Source: an uncultured Pseudomonadota bacterium | Lineage (GTDB): Bacteria; Pseudomonadota; Alphaproteobacteria; RF32; CAG-239 | Length of the DNA stretch: 30,439 nt | NCBI GenBank assembly: GCA_949295395.1 | Contig: CASFLB010000004.1 | Location: 1 to 30,439 of the forward strand | Reading direction: 5' to 3' | Shown here: positions 15,646-24,030 of the stretch, piece after piece | Position numbering within the stretch: the stretch's first letter is position 1 | How the letters are laid out: every line of letters begins with the position of its first letter | Notes under the pieces: generated by a model | The model's database searches: none | Told to the model about the DNA's origin: nothing | Seen by the model: the letters and a program-made list of their open reading frames with translations, nothing else | Position numbers and translations under genes: made by a program

Positions 15646-17454
15646 TTATTTGCCGGCGCCACTCATCTCAACGATTGCCTGTCCGGTTCCCATAATACCT
15701 CCAACAGTATCGCCACCTATCATTTGACCTTCATTGGCGGTATTTGCAACATTGCCGACACCTTTTCCGGCATCTGTAGCTCCTTGATTAACAGCACCTG
15801 CCGTGTCTTTAGCTCCTTCTCCGCCGCCGGCAAGCCAATCGGTAACCATATTGGTTGTCTCGCCCTTATCTCGACGATCTTGGTTGTCTTGTCTTTCATT
15901 TGGATTTGAGAACATATCTTGAAGATTGTTTGCTGCACTTCCTGTTCGATTTAATATGTTATTCAAATCGTTTTTAGCCTCATATGTTCCACTGGTCACA
16001 CTTCCTGCAATAGAGGTTGCCGTATCAATTAATCCTTGCAAGCCACCCTCATTATTTCTTATAGCCCCCGTAATGTCTGACACCGTATTTTTAATATTTT
16101 CCCATCCTCCTTGTGCCGTTTTAAATGTATTATAAGCATCTCGTCCGGCGTTTATGCCTGATTTTATGGCATTTCCGATATCTTTAAATGTCCATTTTCC
16201 ACCGCTTCCGCTTGAACTGCCACCTGAGCCACCTGACGTTCCTCCGCCCGTTACAATACTTGGACTTTCCGAGGTGTTTTCAACATTAACATTTGGGATA
16301 TCGCCTGAGGTGACAATGGAACCTCCGTTTGATGAACCATTTATTGCTGTATATCCCCCTGTCATATGATTACCATAGCCTAATTTTTCAGCGGCTGTAC
16401 TATCTCCAGTAAAATATTCAATAAAGGAGCCCATAACTGACAATAAAAACAAACCAATTGCGATATATGAAAAATGCTTCCAGTTTATTTTATTGAAAAT
16501 CGCTCCAAACGTGAAAACAATCATACCGAAACCAGAGATGATATAGGCCAACAATCTCAAGTCACTTAAAAATCCTAATGTTTTGCAGGTTATTTGTTCA
16601 AAAACATCCCCCGAGCATCCGGCAAGGCCATTTGATCCGAAAGACCCTGGATTGGTTGCATCACCTCCACTCAGAGTATCACTATCGCCCCCTGTTACAA
16701 CATCGACACCAGCTATTGTTTCTCCACCTTCCAGGGTTATTTCTTCTTCCTCAGGCCCTTCTTCTTCAAATGTTTCATCCAAAAAATCTTTGTTTGATAC
16801 TTTTCTTGCATTTTCTTCATCTTCTGCGGCTTCTTCCATATTGTCTATCATTTGCTGTTGCTGCTCTAACAGTTGAGCGTTTCGATAATCAAGCGCCTCT
16901 TTTTCTTCTTCGCTTAATTCATATTTTTTTTGTGCTTTTGCAATGCATTCTTGTCTTTTTGCCGTTGTCGCCGCCATGGCGTCACATTCTTTTATGGCAT
17001 CCATTAGCTTGTTTGTCTTTTCTTCCGCTTTCTTGCCAAGCTCATCTTGCTCGGCCATTTTTTTATCAATCTCGGCATATTTTTTTTCAAAGTCTTTATT
17101 AAAATCTTCTATTGCATCCTGTAATTTATCAGCTTGTTTTTCATAATCTTTTTTGAGCTTTTCATAGTTCTTTTCAATAGCTTTTTTTTGCTTTTTATAC
17201 TCGGCGTCTGTTATCTGATCGCTTCTGACTTTATCTTCTAAAGCTTGTAGATTGGCTTGTTGTTGCGCCTCTAAATCTTTTAAGGCGTTTTGTATCTGGC
17301 TTAGCTGTTCTTTATCTTTGTTTGATTGATCATAGGCAGACTTCATTTCCTCGCGAAGTTGAGATTCCAATTCTTCTCTTGTATAAGCTTGGGCTGGCGA
17401 AAATACAAACAAGGAGCTTAATATCAATAAGGCAATTATCACATATCTCTTCAT
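15646..17454 (-). CDS. Coiled-coil / VirB2-like pilin-domain chimera (602 residues)
   Basis: The signal peptide (1-23, ending AQA) leads into a coiled coil (about 25-215) with Cys157 and Cys170. An acidic Gly/Glu linker (228-275) follows. Residues 280-350 form a two-helix membrane domain with Cys280 and Cys290, and carry the INWK loop and EYFTGDS ending seen in the two pilins encoded just upstream. Residues about 360-420 are Gly/Ser/Asn-rich, and the tail to 602 is a series of amphipathic helices rich in Gly, Ala and Asn. AAGGAGA lies six bases before the ATG, and the gene is 20 bases after the second pilin gene. It may be a pilus base or cap, a minor pilin, or a membrane-embedded channel part filling the missing VirB6 place. 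I know of no named family with this layout. Confidence 0.85.
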   Translation of the reverse strand: MKRYVIIALLILSSLFVFSPAQAYTREELESQLREEMKSAYDQSNKDKEQLSQIQNALKDLEAQQQANLQALEDKVRSDQITDAEYKKQKKAIEKNYEKLKKDYEKQADKLQDAIEDFNKDFEKKYAEIDKKMAEQDELGKKAEEKTNKLMDAIKECDAMAATTAKRQECIAKAQKKYELSEEEKEALDYRNAQLLEQQQQMIDNMEEAAEDEENARKVSNKDFLDETFEEEGPEEEEITLEGGETIAGVDVVTGGDSDTLSGGDATNPGSFGSNGLAGCSGDVFEQITCKTLGFLSDLRLLAYIISGFGMIVFTFGAIFNKINWKHFSYIAIGLFLLSVMGSFIEYFTGDSTAAEKLGYGNHMTGGYTAINGSSNGGSIVTSGDIPNVNVENTSESPSIVTGGGTSGGSGGSSSGSGGKWTFKDIGNAIKSGINAGRDAYNTFKTAQGGWENIKNTVSDITGAIRNNEGGLQGLIDTATSIAGSVTSGTYEAKNDLNNILNRTGSAANNLQDMFSNPNERQDNQDRRDKGETTNMVTDWLAGGGEGAKDTAGAVNQGATDAGKGVGNVANTANEGQMIGGDTVGGIMGTGQAIVEMSGAGK

Positions 17455-17474
17455 GATTTTTCTCCTTTCTTGTT

Positions 17475-17825
17475 TTACCCTGCGTTTATCAAACTATCTT
17501 GAATCGCTATTGAACTGGTTGCGTCACTGCCGGCAATGTATTGTAATATTCCTCCTGTACCAGCTATAACCATCAAGCCGATAATTATCGCTGATAACCA
17601 TTTCCAGTTCAGGTTTCCAAAAAAGCCACCTATTGCCACCCCAATAATACCAAGACCGGAGACAGCAAAGATTATCCCTTTCATTCCGGTAAAAATCTCG
17701 GATCCACTACTAATTAAGTTGCTAAATAATCCACTAGAACCTGACGAGCCTTCCGCTGCCTGAGCTGAAAGACTGATACATAAAAAGCCTATGACAAGTA
17801 AAATCCTTACAATATATTTTTTCAT
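17475..17825 (-). CDS. VirB2/TrbC-like pilin, second copy
   Basis: 116 residues. A signal peptide is cleaved after about residue 23 (LSAQA-AEGSS). A short polar Ser/Gly segment is followed by two hydrophobic helices joined by the positively charged loop GNLNWKW, ending in LQYIAGSD and a polar tail. This hairpin of two membrane helices around a small basic loop is the VirB2/TrbC pilin architecture; such subunits are extracted from the inner membrane to build the T4SS pilus. GAGGAAA lies about five bases before the ATG. It is clearly related to, but different from, the pilin at 17976-18335. Confidence 0.8.
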   Translation of the reverse strand: MKKYIVRILLVIGFLCISLSAQAAEGSSGSSGLFSNLISSGSEIFTGMKGIIFAVSGLGIIGVAIGGFFGNLNWKWLSAIIIGLMVIAGTGGILQYIAGSDATSSIAIQDSLINAG

Positions 17826-17915
17826 TTTTCTTTCCTCATAATAAGCTTTTAAATTTGTTCCATAATACTAAACAAAACACCTTGTGTGTTCTCTTTACTG
17901 TTATGGTTAGCAAAT

Positions 17916-17959
17916 AAGGGAAGAGCTTGTAAAATTTAATTTTAGACTGCTCTTCCCTT
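17916..17959 (-). terminator. Stem-loop after the first pilin gene
   Basis: Just downstream of the first pilin gene, AAGGGAAGAGC pairs with GCTCTTCCCTT (17949-17959 with 17916-17926). A nested TAAAAT/ATTTTA stem sits in the 22-base loop. No long U-run follows. A hairpin after the first gene of a pilus operon commonly lowers read-through or protects the pilin mRNA, allowing high pilin expression relative to the downstream machine genes. Confidence 0.55.
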
Positions 17960-17975
17960 TGTCTTTATTCAACCT

Positions 17976-18335
17976 TTATATGTTACCAAAGGTTGTGTTC
18001 AATCCGGCCGTGGTTGCAGCGCTATCGCCGGTTGCATATTCAACGATTGAGCTTGCTGCTGCCAAAATCGCCAAACCTGTACCCAAAGCAACCAACCATT
18101 TCCAGTTAATTTTACCAAAAATAGCTGCCCATGCCAAACCAACCAAACCAAAACCTCCGAGAACGAAAATTATGGTTTTTACAGCTTGGAACACGCTAAC
18201 GGTTTTTGATGTTGCCGTATCCATAATTGTTGCACCTGAGGCTGATGATTGCGCCGAAGCATCACCCACCATGGTTACAACCATAACCAACACCAATGCG
18301 GCCAAGCTCCATATGTTTCTTTTTATAAACTGCAT
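17976..18335 (-). CDS. virB2: VirB2/TrbC-like T4SS major pilin candidate
   Basis: 119 residues. A long signal peptide ends at DASA (residue 28) and the mature protein starts near QSSASG. Two hydrophobic helices (about 53-70 and 78-98) flank the loop GKINWKW and end in VEYATGDS. The size and helix-loop-helix form match VirB2/TrbC pilins. It is the promoter-proximal gene of the T4SS operon, has a strong TAAGGAG eight bases before the ATG, and is followed by a stem-loop, all as expected for the most abundant subunit. Related domains are in the next two genes. Confidence 0.83.
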   Translation of the reverse strand: MQFIKRNIWSLAALVLVMVVTMVGDASAQSSASGATIMDTATSKTVSVFQAVKTIIFVLGGFGLVGLAWAAIFGKINWKWLVALGTGLAILAAASSIVEYATGDSAATTAGLNTTFGNI

Positions 18336-18654
18336 TGTTCTTTCTCCTTACTTACAATTTATCGTTCCACCTGCTTTTTATAGAATAACCGATTTTTGAG
18401 TTTTTTTCCAGTATAATCGTATCGTTCACAAAAACAGTAAGCCTTTGTTTATTCGCAATTATTTTTCCTGTAACAAAAAATTCACAGTCTCATAATTGCA
18501 AACATACTTCATTTTTAACATGAAAATGGTAAATAATTTGATAATACTTCTTTTCGATATTTTTCCGCTTTTTTGAAATTTCTGGGTATAAAACAACAAA
18601 ATCTTTGCCAAGAGTCGCATTTTGTTTTATCTAGTTTTTTAGAGGGGTTTGTTT
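18336..18654. promoter_or_regulatory. Divergent promoter/operator region between T4SS and pilus clusters
   Basis: This is 319 AT-rich bases with no credible gene, and both clusters start from it. For the minus strand the best -10 is TATACT (18410-18415), with no good -35. For the plus strand TTAACA (18515-18520) with GATAAT (18540-18545, 19-base spacer) is possible, and TATAAA lies near 18587. Possible operator elements are an 8-bp inverted repeat GCAATTAT/ATAATTGC (18455-18462 and 18492-18499) and ATCGTTC repeated at 18361 and 18421, exactly 60 bases apart. Promoter assignments are weak; the role of the region follows from gene orientation. Confidence 0.55.
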
Positions 18655-20388
18655 ATGCGATTAAATGGTTTTAATTCTTTTTTAGGCAGTTTTATTTTGT
18701 CTCTGTTTATGATTTTTTCTATAAACAGCTCTTTGACACATTCTTCAAACGCCTCTTACCATAAGATTGCCCCCCATGGAAATGTTACCGTATTTTTGAA
18801 AAAAAACTCTCCCTCAAAGGCAGCACCCTCTCATATTGCTTTAACAAAGCCGGATTTTCGCTCGCACCAAAAGAAAGATAAAGTTATTGTATCACCACCT
18901 TCTCTTGAAAAGAAAGAGCTCCCCCCTGCATTACCCGATTTCAAAATTTCTTCATCTCTTAATTCATCTTCTCCTGTTGAAAACAGTTCTGAGAAGGATA
19001 TTGCTCCAAAGAATGAACTTTTTCTTTCTAGAACTCCTTCCGTCAAACCTCTTTATAAGCCTCACACACCCTCTAAAGAAGTTAAAGATGATATTGTTTT
19101 AGCTTCTTCGACCGTTGAAAAACTTCATTCCGAGGTTTCTCTTTCTCCGCTCAAGACTGATACAGAAGAGGCGCCAAAGGAAAAAGTGTCCGCTTTAGAG
19201 CCACCTTCGCCTGAGACAGTCATAAACAAAAAAACAGAGCAAAATACCGAAGGTCTCCTCATTCCTCTAGAAAAAGAAGACAATGGTGCCCACCCCTTTA
19301 TCGGCAACTCTATTATCAACCCACCTTCCGCAGCCTCTCAAGTTGCCATGTCGGACGTAAGCGCCCCACTTTCAGCCCTAACAGATTCCCCTCTCTCATC
19401 TAAGTCATTGGAGAAAGATGACACTTCCTCCAAAGAATGGGAAACAATGGCTGCAAAACATAATTCCCTTCCCAAAGAAAGACCCGTTAAAGATGTGTAT
19501 GAGCGCCCACAGCTTTTATCAAATGACACCCCCTGGGTCGTTGCCAAAGGAGCTCCTTTTCCAAAGAATGAGACCATAACCGAACAAAATTTTTACAAAG
19601 ATGACGATAATTTAGCCCTGTCCGCCGATTTATCCTCATCATCACACGCCGATAACAAAGGTTCCAAATTAGCCGGTGAAGTCGTAAACAATATTCTTAT
19701 CCCTATCCCCGAAGATATTTTAGAAAACAAGGACTTAATGCCTGATTTAGTTTCCAATCCTCAAAATAAGCCTTTGGAAGAAAAACTTAAAGAAAAAGAG
19801 GCTATCACAGAAAGCGAGCAAGATAAAAACAACGACGACATACCCTTTATTACGGTTGACGACGCCCCCCAGCCCCAGTCTTCAGCGAAAGAATCTCAAT
19901 CTTCCGGCTTATTTAGTAGTTTGACATCTCTTTTTTCATCAAAAGATAAAACTCCCCTTACCGAAGAGGCTACCCCATCTCCTGAGGAGAATAATGATGA
20001 TCTCGATATTTCGAGCTTTCAGCTTTTATCAAGCGGAAAGAAAAATTTAAAAATTCTTCCTTCAGAGATACGCCTTTCGTTCCAACCAGATCGCGCTGAA
20101 ATCTCCGGAAAAACTCTTGATTGGCTCCGCGCCTTTGCACAGAAAGCCCTTGAAAATGAAGATGTTTCTCTTGAAATTCGCATTGATGGTTCCTCATCCT
20201 ATACCCTTCAGCAAAAAAGATTGAATTTGTTATACAATATTTTAACTAATTTGGGTTTAGGATACTCTAAAGTTCATACTGTCTTTACCGCTAGAGACCC
20301 TAATTCTTTTATTCTACGAGCGATAAAAACAGACCATGAACCAAAAAAAGAACAATTTAATCCGGCTGCCTCTTATTATCGGAGCTAA
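18655..20388 (+). CDS. Membrane-anchored disordered protein with OmpA-like C-terminal domain
   Basis: 577 residues from ATG 18655, with AGAGGGG seven bases upstream; a TTG two codons earlier is less likely. An N-terminal hydrophobic segment (about 8-28) is a signal peptide or anchor. Residues 30-470 are low-complexity, rich in Ser, Pro, Lys, Glu and Asp, and probably disordered. Residues about 480-570 resemble an OmpA-type domain: an EIRLSFQPDRAEISGKTLDW strand-helix, the IRIDG strand, and an LQQKRLNLLYNILTNLGL helix. OmpA-like domains bind peptidoglycan, but the usual NxxLSxxRA motif is degenerate here (LQQKRLNLL). It may tether the pilus or secretion machine to the wall through a long flexible linker. 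It is the first gene of the right cluster, separated from the pil genes by 106 bases with their own promoter. The family assignment is moderate. Confidence 0.75.
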   Translation: MRLNGFNSFLGSFILSLFMIFSINSSLTHSSNASYHKIAPHGNVTVFLKKNSPSKAAPSHIALTKPDFRSHQKKDKVIVSPPSLEKKELPPALPDFKISSSLNSSSPVENSSEKDIAPKNELFLSRTPSVKPLYKPHTPSKEVKDDIVLASSTVEKLHSEVSLSPLKTDTEEAPKEKVSALEPPSPETVINKKTEQNTEGLLIPLEKEDNGAHPFIGNSIINPPSAASQVAMSDVSAPLSALTDSPLSSKSLEKDDTSSKEWETMAAKHNSLPKERPVKDVYERPQLLSNDTPWVVAKGAPFPKNETITEQNFYKDDDNLALSADLSSSSHADNKGSKLAGEVVNNILIPIPEDILENKDLMPDLVSNPQNKPLEEKLKEKEAITESEQDKNNDDIPFITVDDAPQPQSSAKESQSSGLFSSLTSLFSSKDKTPLTEEATPSPEENNDDLDISSFQLLSSGKKNLKILPSEIRLSFQPDRAEISGKTLDWLRAFAQKALENEDVSLEIRIDGSSSYTLQQKRLNLLYNILTNLGLGYSKVHTVFTARDPNSFILRAIKTDHEPKKEQFNPAASYYRS

Positions 20389-20425
20389 AAATTATAAGTT
20401 GCGGTTAGTAAGTAGATAGACATCC

Positions 20426-20453
20426 TTGATAAATTGTTTTCAACATGTATTAT
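20426..20453 (+). promoter_or_regulatory. Promoter of the pil operon
   Basis: TTGATA (20426-20431) and TATTAT (20448-20453) are separated by 16 bases, close to the sigma-70 consensus. They lie 41 bases before the start of the first pil gene, in the 106-base gap after the OmpA-like gene. No strong terminator separates them from that gene, so read-through may add to expression. Confidence 0.6.
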
Positions 20454-20494
20454 AGGTATTAATGATGATAAAATATTGCTTAAGGAAGATTAAT

Positions 20495-21127
20495 ATGAAC
20501 GCGAAATTAAGCTTCGCCGCATTATTGCTTTTTATTCTTTGCGGCTGTGCCGCCTCTCAGGCACCTGAAATGCCCGTTGTCCCTTGCGATGATGCTACCG
20601 CAGGAAGCGATTTTGCCCCTACGGGTGAACGTAATACATTTGTAAGCTACACAGAGACCGAAGCCGATTTTCGTGCCTATGGCGAACGTTCTCCTCGAGA
20701 TCAATTTATAACCCAAGCTCGCGCAGGAAATAACATTTCAGCTGTTATTCCTCCTAGAGCTGATGATGAATACATGGATTATGAAGAAGAGATTGTATCT
20801 TCCGAAAGTGGTGAATTAAATGGTGATGGAAGCAATTCTGGTGAGTTTTCTCCGGAAGATCCCGTTGAAGATTGGCTCGCTGAAGAAGGTAAGACCCTAA
20901 AAGGTTTGTTGACCGAATGGAGTGAAAAATCCGGCTGGCGTCTTGTTTGGAAAAGCAATCGTAATTATACCTTGACGGCCGGCGCCATGTTCCGCGGTCG
21001 TTTTGCCGATGTTAGTTCGGCCTTAATCCGAGCCTTTGCCCGTGCAAAGCCGGCACCAATCGGAACATTTTATAAAGGAAATAGAGTTTTAGTCGTTGAA
21101 ACATTGGAGGATGAAAATGCTTATTAA
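20495..21127 (+). CDS. TcpQ/PilL C-terminal-domain lipoprotein of the type IVb pilus
   Basis: 210 residues from ATG 20495, with AAGGAAG six bases upstream; an ATG at 20462 lacks such a site. The lipoprotein signal ends in the lipobox LCGC with Cys18. An acidic Ser/Gly-rich middle follows. Residues about 127-203 match the TcpQ / PilL C-terminal domain: AEEGKTLKGLLTEWSEKSGW, RLVWKSNRNYTL and a final FYKGNRVLVVE strand. In the Vibrio toxin-coregulated pilus, TcpQ is needed for localisation and stability of the secretin TcpC; R64 PilL has the same C-terminal domain. The end overlaps the secretin gene by 11 bases, which fits co-assembly. Confidence 0.85.
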   Translation: MNAKLSFAALLLFILCGCAASQAPEMPVVPCDDATAGSDFAPTGERNTFVSYTETEADFRAYGERSPRDQFITQARAGNNISAVIPPRADDEYMDYEEEIVSSESGELNGDGSNSGEFSPEDPVEDWLAEEGKTLKGLLTEWSEKSGWRLVWKSNRNYTLTAGAMFRGRFADVSSALIRAFARAKPAPIGTFYKGNRVLVVETLEDENAY

Positions 21128-22730
21128 CCGTGTTGTTTTTTATGGAATCGGTTTTGCCTTAGTTTCTGCGGCTACGGCTTGTTCTTTATCCACCAGCATG
21201 GATGCCACTTTAGAAAAAGAGGTTAAGGCCGCTGCTGTTTTGCAAGAAACCGCAAAAGCACCGACAATAGCTGCTCCTGATGATGTGGTTCGCGTTAAAA
21301 ATGATATTTGGCTGGGCGACACTAGTGAAGTTGAATATGATGGTGAACCTTTGCCGGCTTATCTTGAAAATTCTAAAGGTGTTACGCTTATCAGCAACCG
21401 CCCCATTACTCTTTATGAAATTGGCGATATGCTCAATAAAATCACATCAATTAAAGTCCGCTTTGCTCCCGATTTAGAAGAAACAATCACTGCTTCAGCT
21501 CAAGCTAATAAGCCAACGGCTGATAAAATCAATGCTGATTGGGCAGAGCCTGATAAAATGTTGGTTTCCTACCGTGGTCCGTTAAGCGGTTTATTAGATG
21601 AGATTTCTTCTCGTTTTGGTATTTGGTGGAAATACAACAAAAATGAGCTTTACTTTTACAAAAACATCACACGTACCTTTGTTTTATACAGTCTCCCCAC
21701 AAAGCCGTCTCTTTCGGTTAATGTCGGGGGATCAGCTGATGGCGAAGGCGGAAATTCAGAACTGTCGTTGTCTAGCACGGCGGAGATTGAGCTTTGGGGA
21801 AATATCGAAAAAGCTATTACTTCGATGATTTCTGCTAATGCAAAATTAACGATTGATTCGGCTAATGGAACAATTTCTTTGACCGCAACACCGAATGATA
21901 TTGCCAAAGTTGCTAAGTTCATTAATGAGCAAAATGCACGTCTTTCTCGTCAGGTTGCCGTAAGTGTTAAGGTTTTACAAGTTAGTGTTTCTGATAATGA
22001 TACCTATGGCCTTGATTTGAATGCCGCTTTTGATGATGGGAAAAGCAGTGTTTCGGTTATCAGCCCAACAAATACTTTCGGCACAGAAGTTACGAAAAAC
22101 ATGGAAATGCGCCTTATGCCTGGTAACTGGAATATTAATGCCAGTATCACAGCGTTATCAACTCAAGGTACAACGAACATGATTACGAGCGGTACCGTTA
22201 CAACGCTTAATAATAAGCCGGCGCCTATTCAGGTTGTTCGTAAACAAAATTACATCTCTGAAATTACGAAGACCAACAGCGGTGGCGATGGTGACTACTA
22301 CGATATTTCAACAGAAACGGAAGAAATTGAAACTGGTTTTACCTTGGATATTTTGCCCCGCATCTTGGAACATGGCCGTCTTTTGTTAATGTTTAACTTG
22401 ACACTTTCGGATTTGATTTCTTTGGAAAAAGTTCCTCTTGGCGGAAACGGTGAGGGTGAAGACGACGGACAATATATTCAGAACCCAATTATTGAGTCTC
22501 GTGGCTTTACCCAAGAGGTTGCTCTAAAGTCAGGCGAATCGTTGGTTCTTACCGGTTACGAGCGTGTTGAAAATTCTTCAGAAAAGACGGGTGTCGGTTC
22601 TGCTACGAATTCTCTGCTCGGAGGATCTGCCGTTGCTGATAAGAGCCGTAGTATTTTGGTTATTATCTTAACGCCTGTTATTTTGGAATCTCCTCTTAAT
22701 CCGGAAACTCGCGTTACGAACAATATCTAA
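21117..22730 (+). CDS. pilN: PilN-type type IVb pilus secretin (outer-membrane lipoprotein)
   Basis: 537 residues from ATG 21117, six bases after GGAGG; the start lies inside the preceding gene. The lipoprotein signal has Cys22 (ATAC). Residues 85-190 correspond to the N0/STN-like ring domain (GVTLISNRPITLYEIGDML), 240-285 to an N1-like domain, and about 335-525 to the secretin beta-barrel: GTVTTLNNKPAPIQVVRKQNYI, ETGFTLDILPRILEHGRLLL and the closing RSILVIILTPVIL. Secretins of the R64 PilN/BfpB/TcpC class form the outer-membrane pore through which the pilus leaves the cell. Lipobox, length and gene order all fit. Confidence 0.95.
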   Translation: MLINRVVFYGIGFALVSAATACSLSTSMDATLEKEVKAAAVLQETAKAPTIAAPDDVVRVKNDIWLGDTSEVEYDGEPLPAYLENSKGVTLISNRPITLYEIGDMLNKITSIKVRFAPDLEETITASAQANKPTADKINADWAEPDKMLVSYRGPLSGLLDEISSRFGIWWKYNKNELYFYKNITRTFVLYSLPTKPSLSVNVGGSADGEGGNSELSLSSTAEIELWGNIEKAITSMISANAKLTIDSANGTISLTATPNDIAKVAKFINEQNARLSRQVAVSVKVLQVSVSDNDTYGLDLNAAFDDGKSSVSVISPTNTFGTEVTKNMEMRLMPGNWNINASITALSTQGTTNMITSGTVTTLNNKPAPIQVVRKQNYISEITKTNSGGDGDYYDISTETEEIETGFTLDILPRILEHGRLLLMFNLTLSDLISLEKVPLGGNGEGEDDGQYIQNPIIESRGFTQEVALKSGESLVLTGYERVENSSEKTGVGSATNSLLGGSAVADKSRSILVIILTPVILESPLNPETRVTNNI

Positions 22731-22755
22731 CCCCAAAGTCTAAGGAAGAATTAAC

Positions 22756-24030
22756 GTGTTAGAAGATGCAAAATTGTTAGACAGAGACTATGAAGAAGGC
22801 ACATCAGTTGTCTCTTCGGTTATGGTCGATGGCATTCCTTATGCGACAAGTCTTTTTTGGCAGCCTTTGCAAAATACTGAAGATCCCGTTGCCGAAGTTG
22901 TCGAGACAGCATCAGGGATTCTCGATGGGGCCGATTTGTTTTGTATTAAACAAGGAAAAGCTCCTCAATTTGGTATCTGCGCTTCTTCCCAAGGCTTTAA
23001 AAAAGGGACATTAGTCGGAGCCATTTCTGTTGCAACAGCGTTTGCCGGTATGTCATCTTTTGTTGCCGTATTTAAAGTCGATAAAGGTTGGTGGTATATC
23101 TGCGTCAGAAACGATATTATCTTATCTGATGGTGATATGGTCTTCACAAATGAAGAAGAAGCTAAAAATCAGTTTATGTCGATGCTTGCCGTCCCGGATT
23201 GGGGGAAAAGGATTGCCCCTAAAGACTGGGCCATTGAGGGAACGGAAGAAGTTGATCTTGTCGAGCTTATGAAAAAAGGTATGCGTGTTAAGCTTGATAA
23301 AATCAATGCTTTACGCGGTACAAAGCTTTTTATGGTTATTGCAATTTCTGCTGTTGTTGGCGTTTGGTTGCTTTCTGTTATCATTAACAGCATTTTCTTA
23401 GCGCCCCCCAAACGGCCTATGGTTGCGCCTATTAAGCCCAAACCGGTTTTGAAAAAAGTTGTTCCGCTTCCTCCTGAGGATATTCCCTGGGAAAAGGTTA
23501 CTAACGCTTATGAACTTATGACGCGTTGCTATGAAAATATAGCCGCTGTTTCTCAGATTATTCCTCCAGGATGGACAATTGGTGAGGTTTCTTGCACTCG
23601 AGGGGGAGTATCTACCGCTTGGAAGAGAGAAGTCGGGCGTATTTTGTGGATTGAAGAGGCTTTGAAAAATTCTGGTCTGAATTTTTCATCAAAATCTTTA
23701 GATGTGGCCGGATCAGTTATGAAGATTTCTTTGCCTATTGGAAATATTACTGTTGAAAAGAATTTGCCAAACCTTGATGAAGCTCATCTTAAAGATACGC
23801 TTAATGACTTGTTTCAGGCGTTCAATCAGCCGGTGGCTTTAACGGATTCGGTTTACACCTCTAATCGCAAAAGAGCGTTCAAAAAAGTTAACTTTACTTT
23901 TTCGTCAGTTAACAATCCTATTGTTTGGCGAGATTTGTTAACAAAATTTTCAGGTCTTGAGATTAGTATGATAAAATATAATAAACAAACTGAAAAGTGG
24001 GATTATGAAGGAGCTATCTATGTTTTATAA
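22756..24030 (+). CDS. pilO: PilO-like type IVb pilus inner-membrane accessory protein
   Basis: 424 residues from GTG 22756, with AAGGAAG seven bases upstream. The long cytoplasmic N-terminal part (1-185) includes WWYICVRNDIILSDGD and VPDWGKRIAPKDWAI. One membrane segment (191-215) is followed by a Pro/Lys linker and a periplasmic domain to 424. This topology (large cytoplasmic domain, single pass, periplasmic ferredoxin-like end) matches PilO2-type proteins of R64-like pili, which join the cytoplasmic platform to the periplasmic alignment complex. The sequence is diverged, but the position between pilN and pilP is exactly as in R64. Confidence 0.82.
   Translation: MLEDAKLLDRDYEEGTSVVSSVMVDGIPYATSLFWQPLQNTEDPVAEVVETASGILDGADLFCIKQGKAPQFGICASSQGFKKGTLVGAISVATAFAGMSSFVAVFKVDKGWWYICVRNDIILSDGDMVFTNEEEAKNQFMSMLAVPDWGKRIAPKDWAIEGTEEVDLVELMKKGMRVKLDKINALRGTKLFMVIAISAVVGVWLLSVIINSIFLAPPKRPMVAPIKPKPVLKKVVPLPPEDIPWEKVTNAYELMTRCYENIAAVSQIIPPGWTIGEVSCTRGGVSTAWKREVGRILWIEEALKNSGLNFSSKSLDVAGSVMKISLPIGNITVEKNLPNLDEAHLKDTLNDLFQAFNQPVALTDSVYTSNRKRAFKKVNFTFSSVNNPIVWRDLLTKFSGLEISMIKYNKQTEKWDYEGAIYVL

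Noticed and set aside
15622..15909. Plus-strand frame starting MKKTLILLLFAGA, like a small secreted protein
   Set aside because: It is mostly antisense to the Gly/Asn-rich end of the 602-residue gene, has no ribosome-binding site and has no recognisable mature domain.
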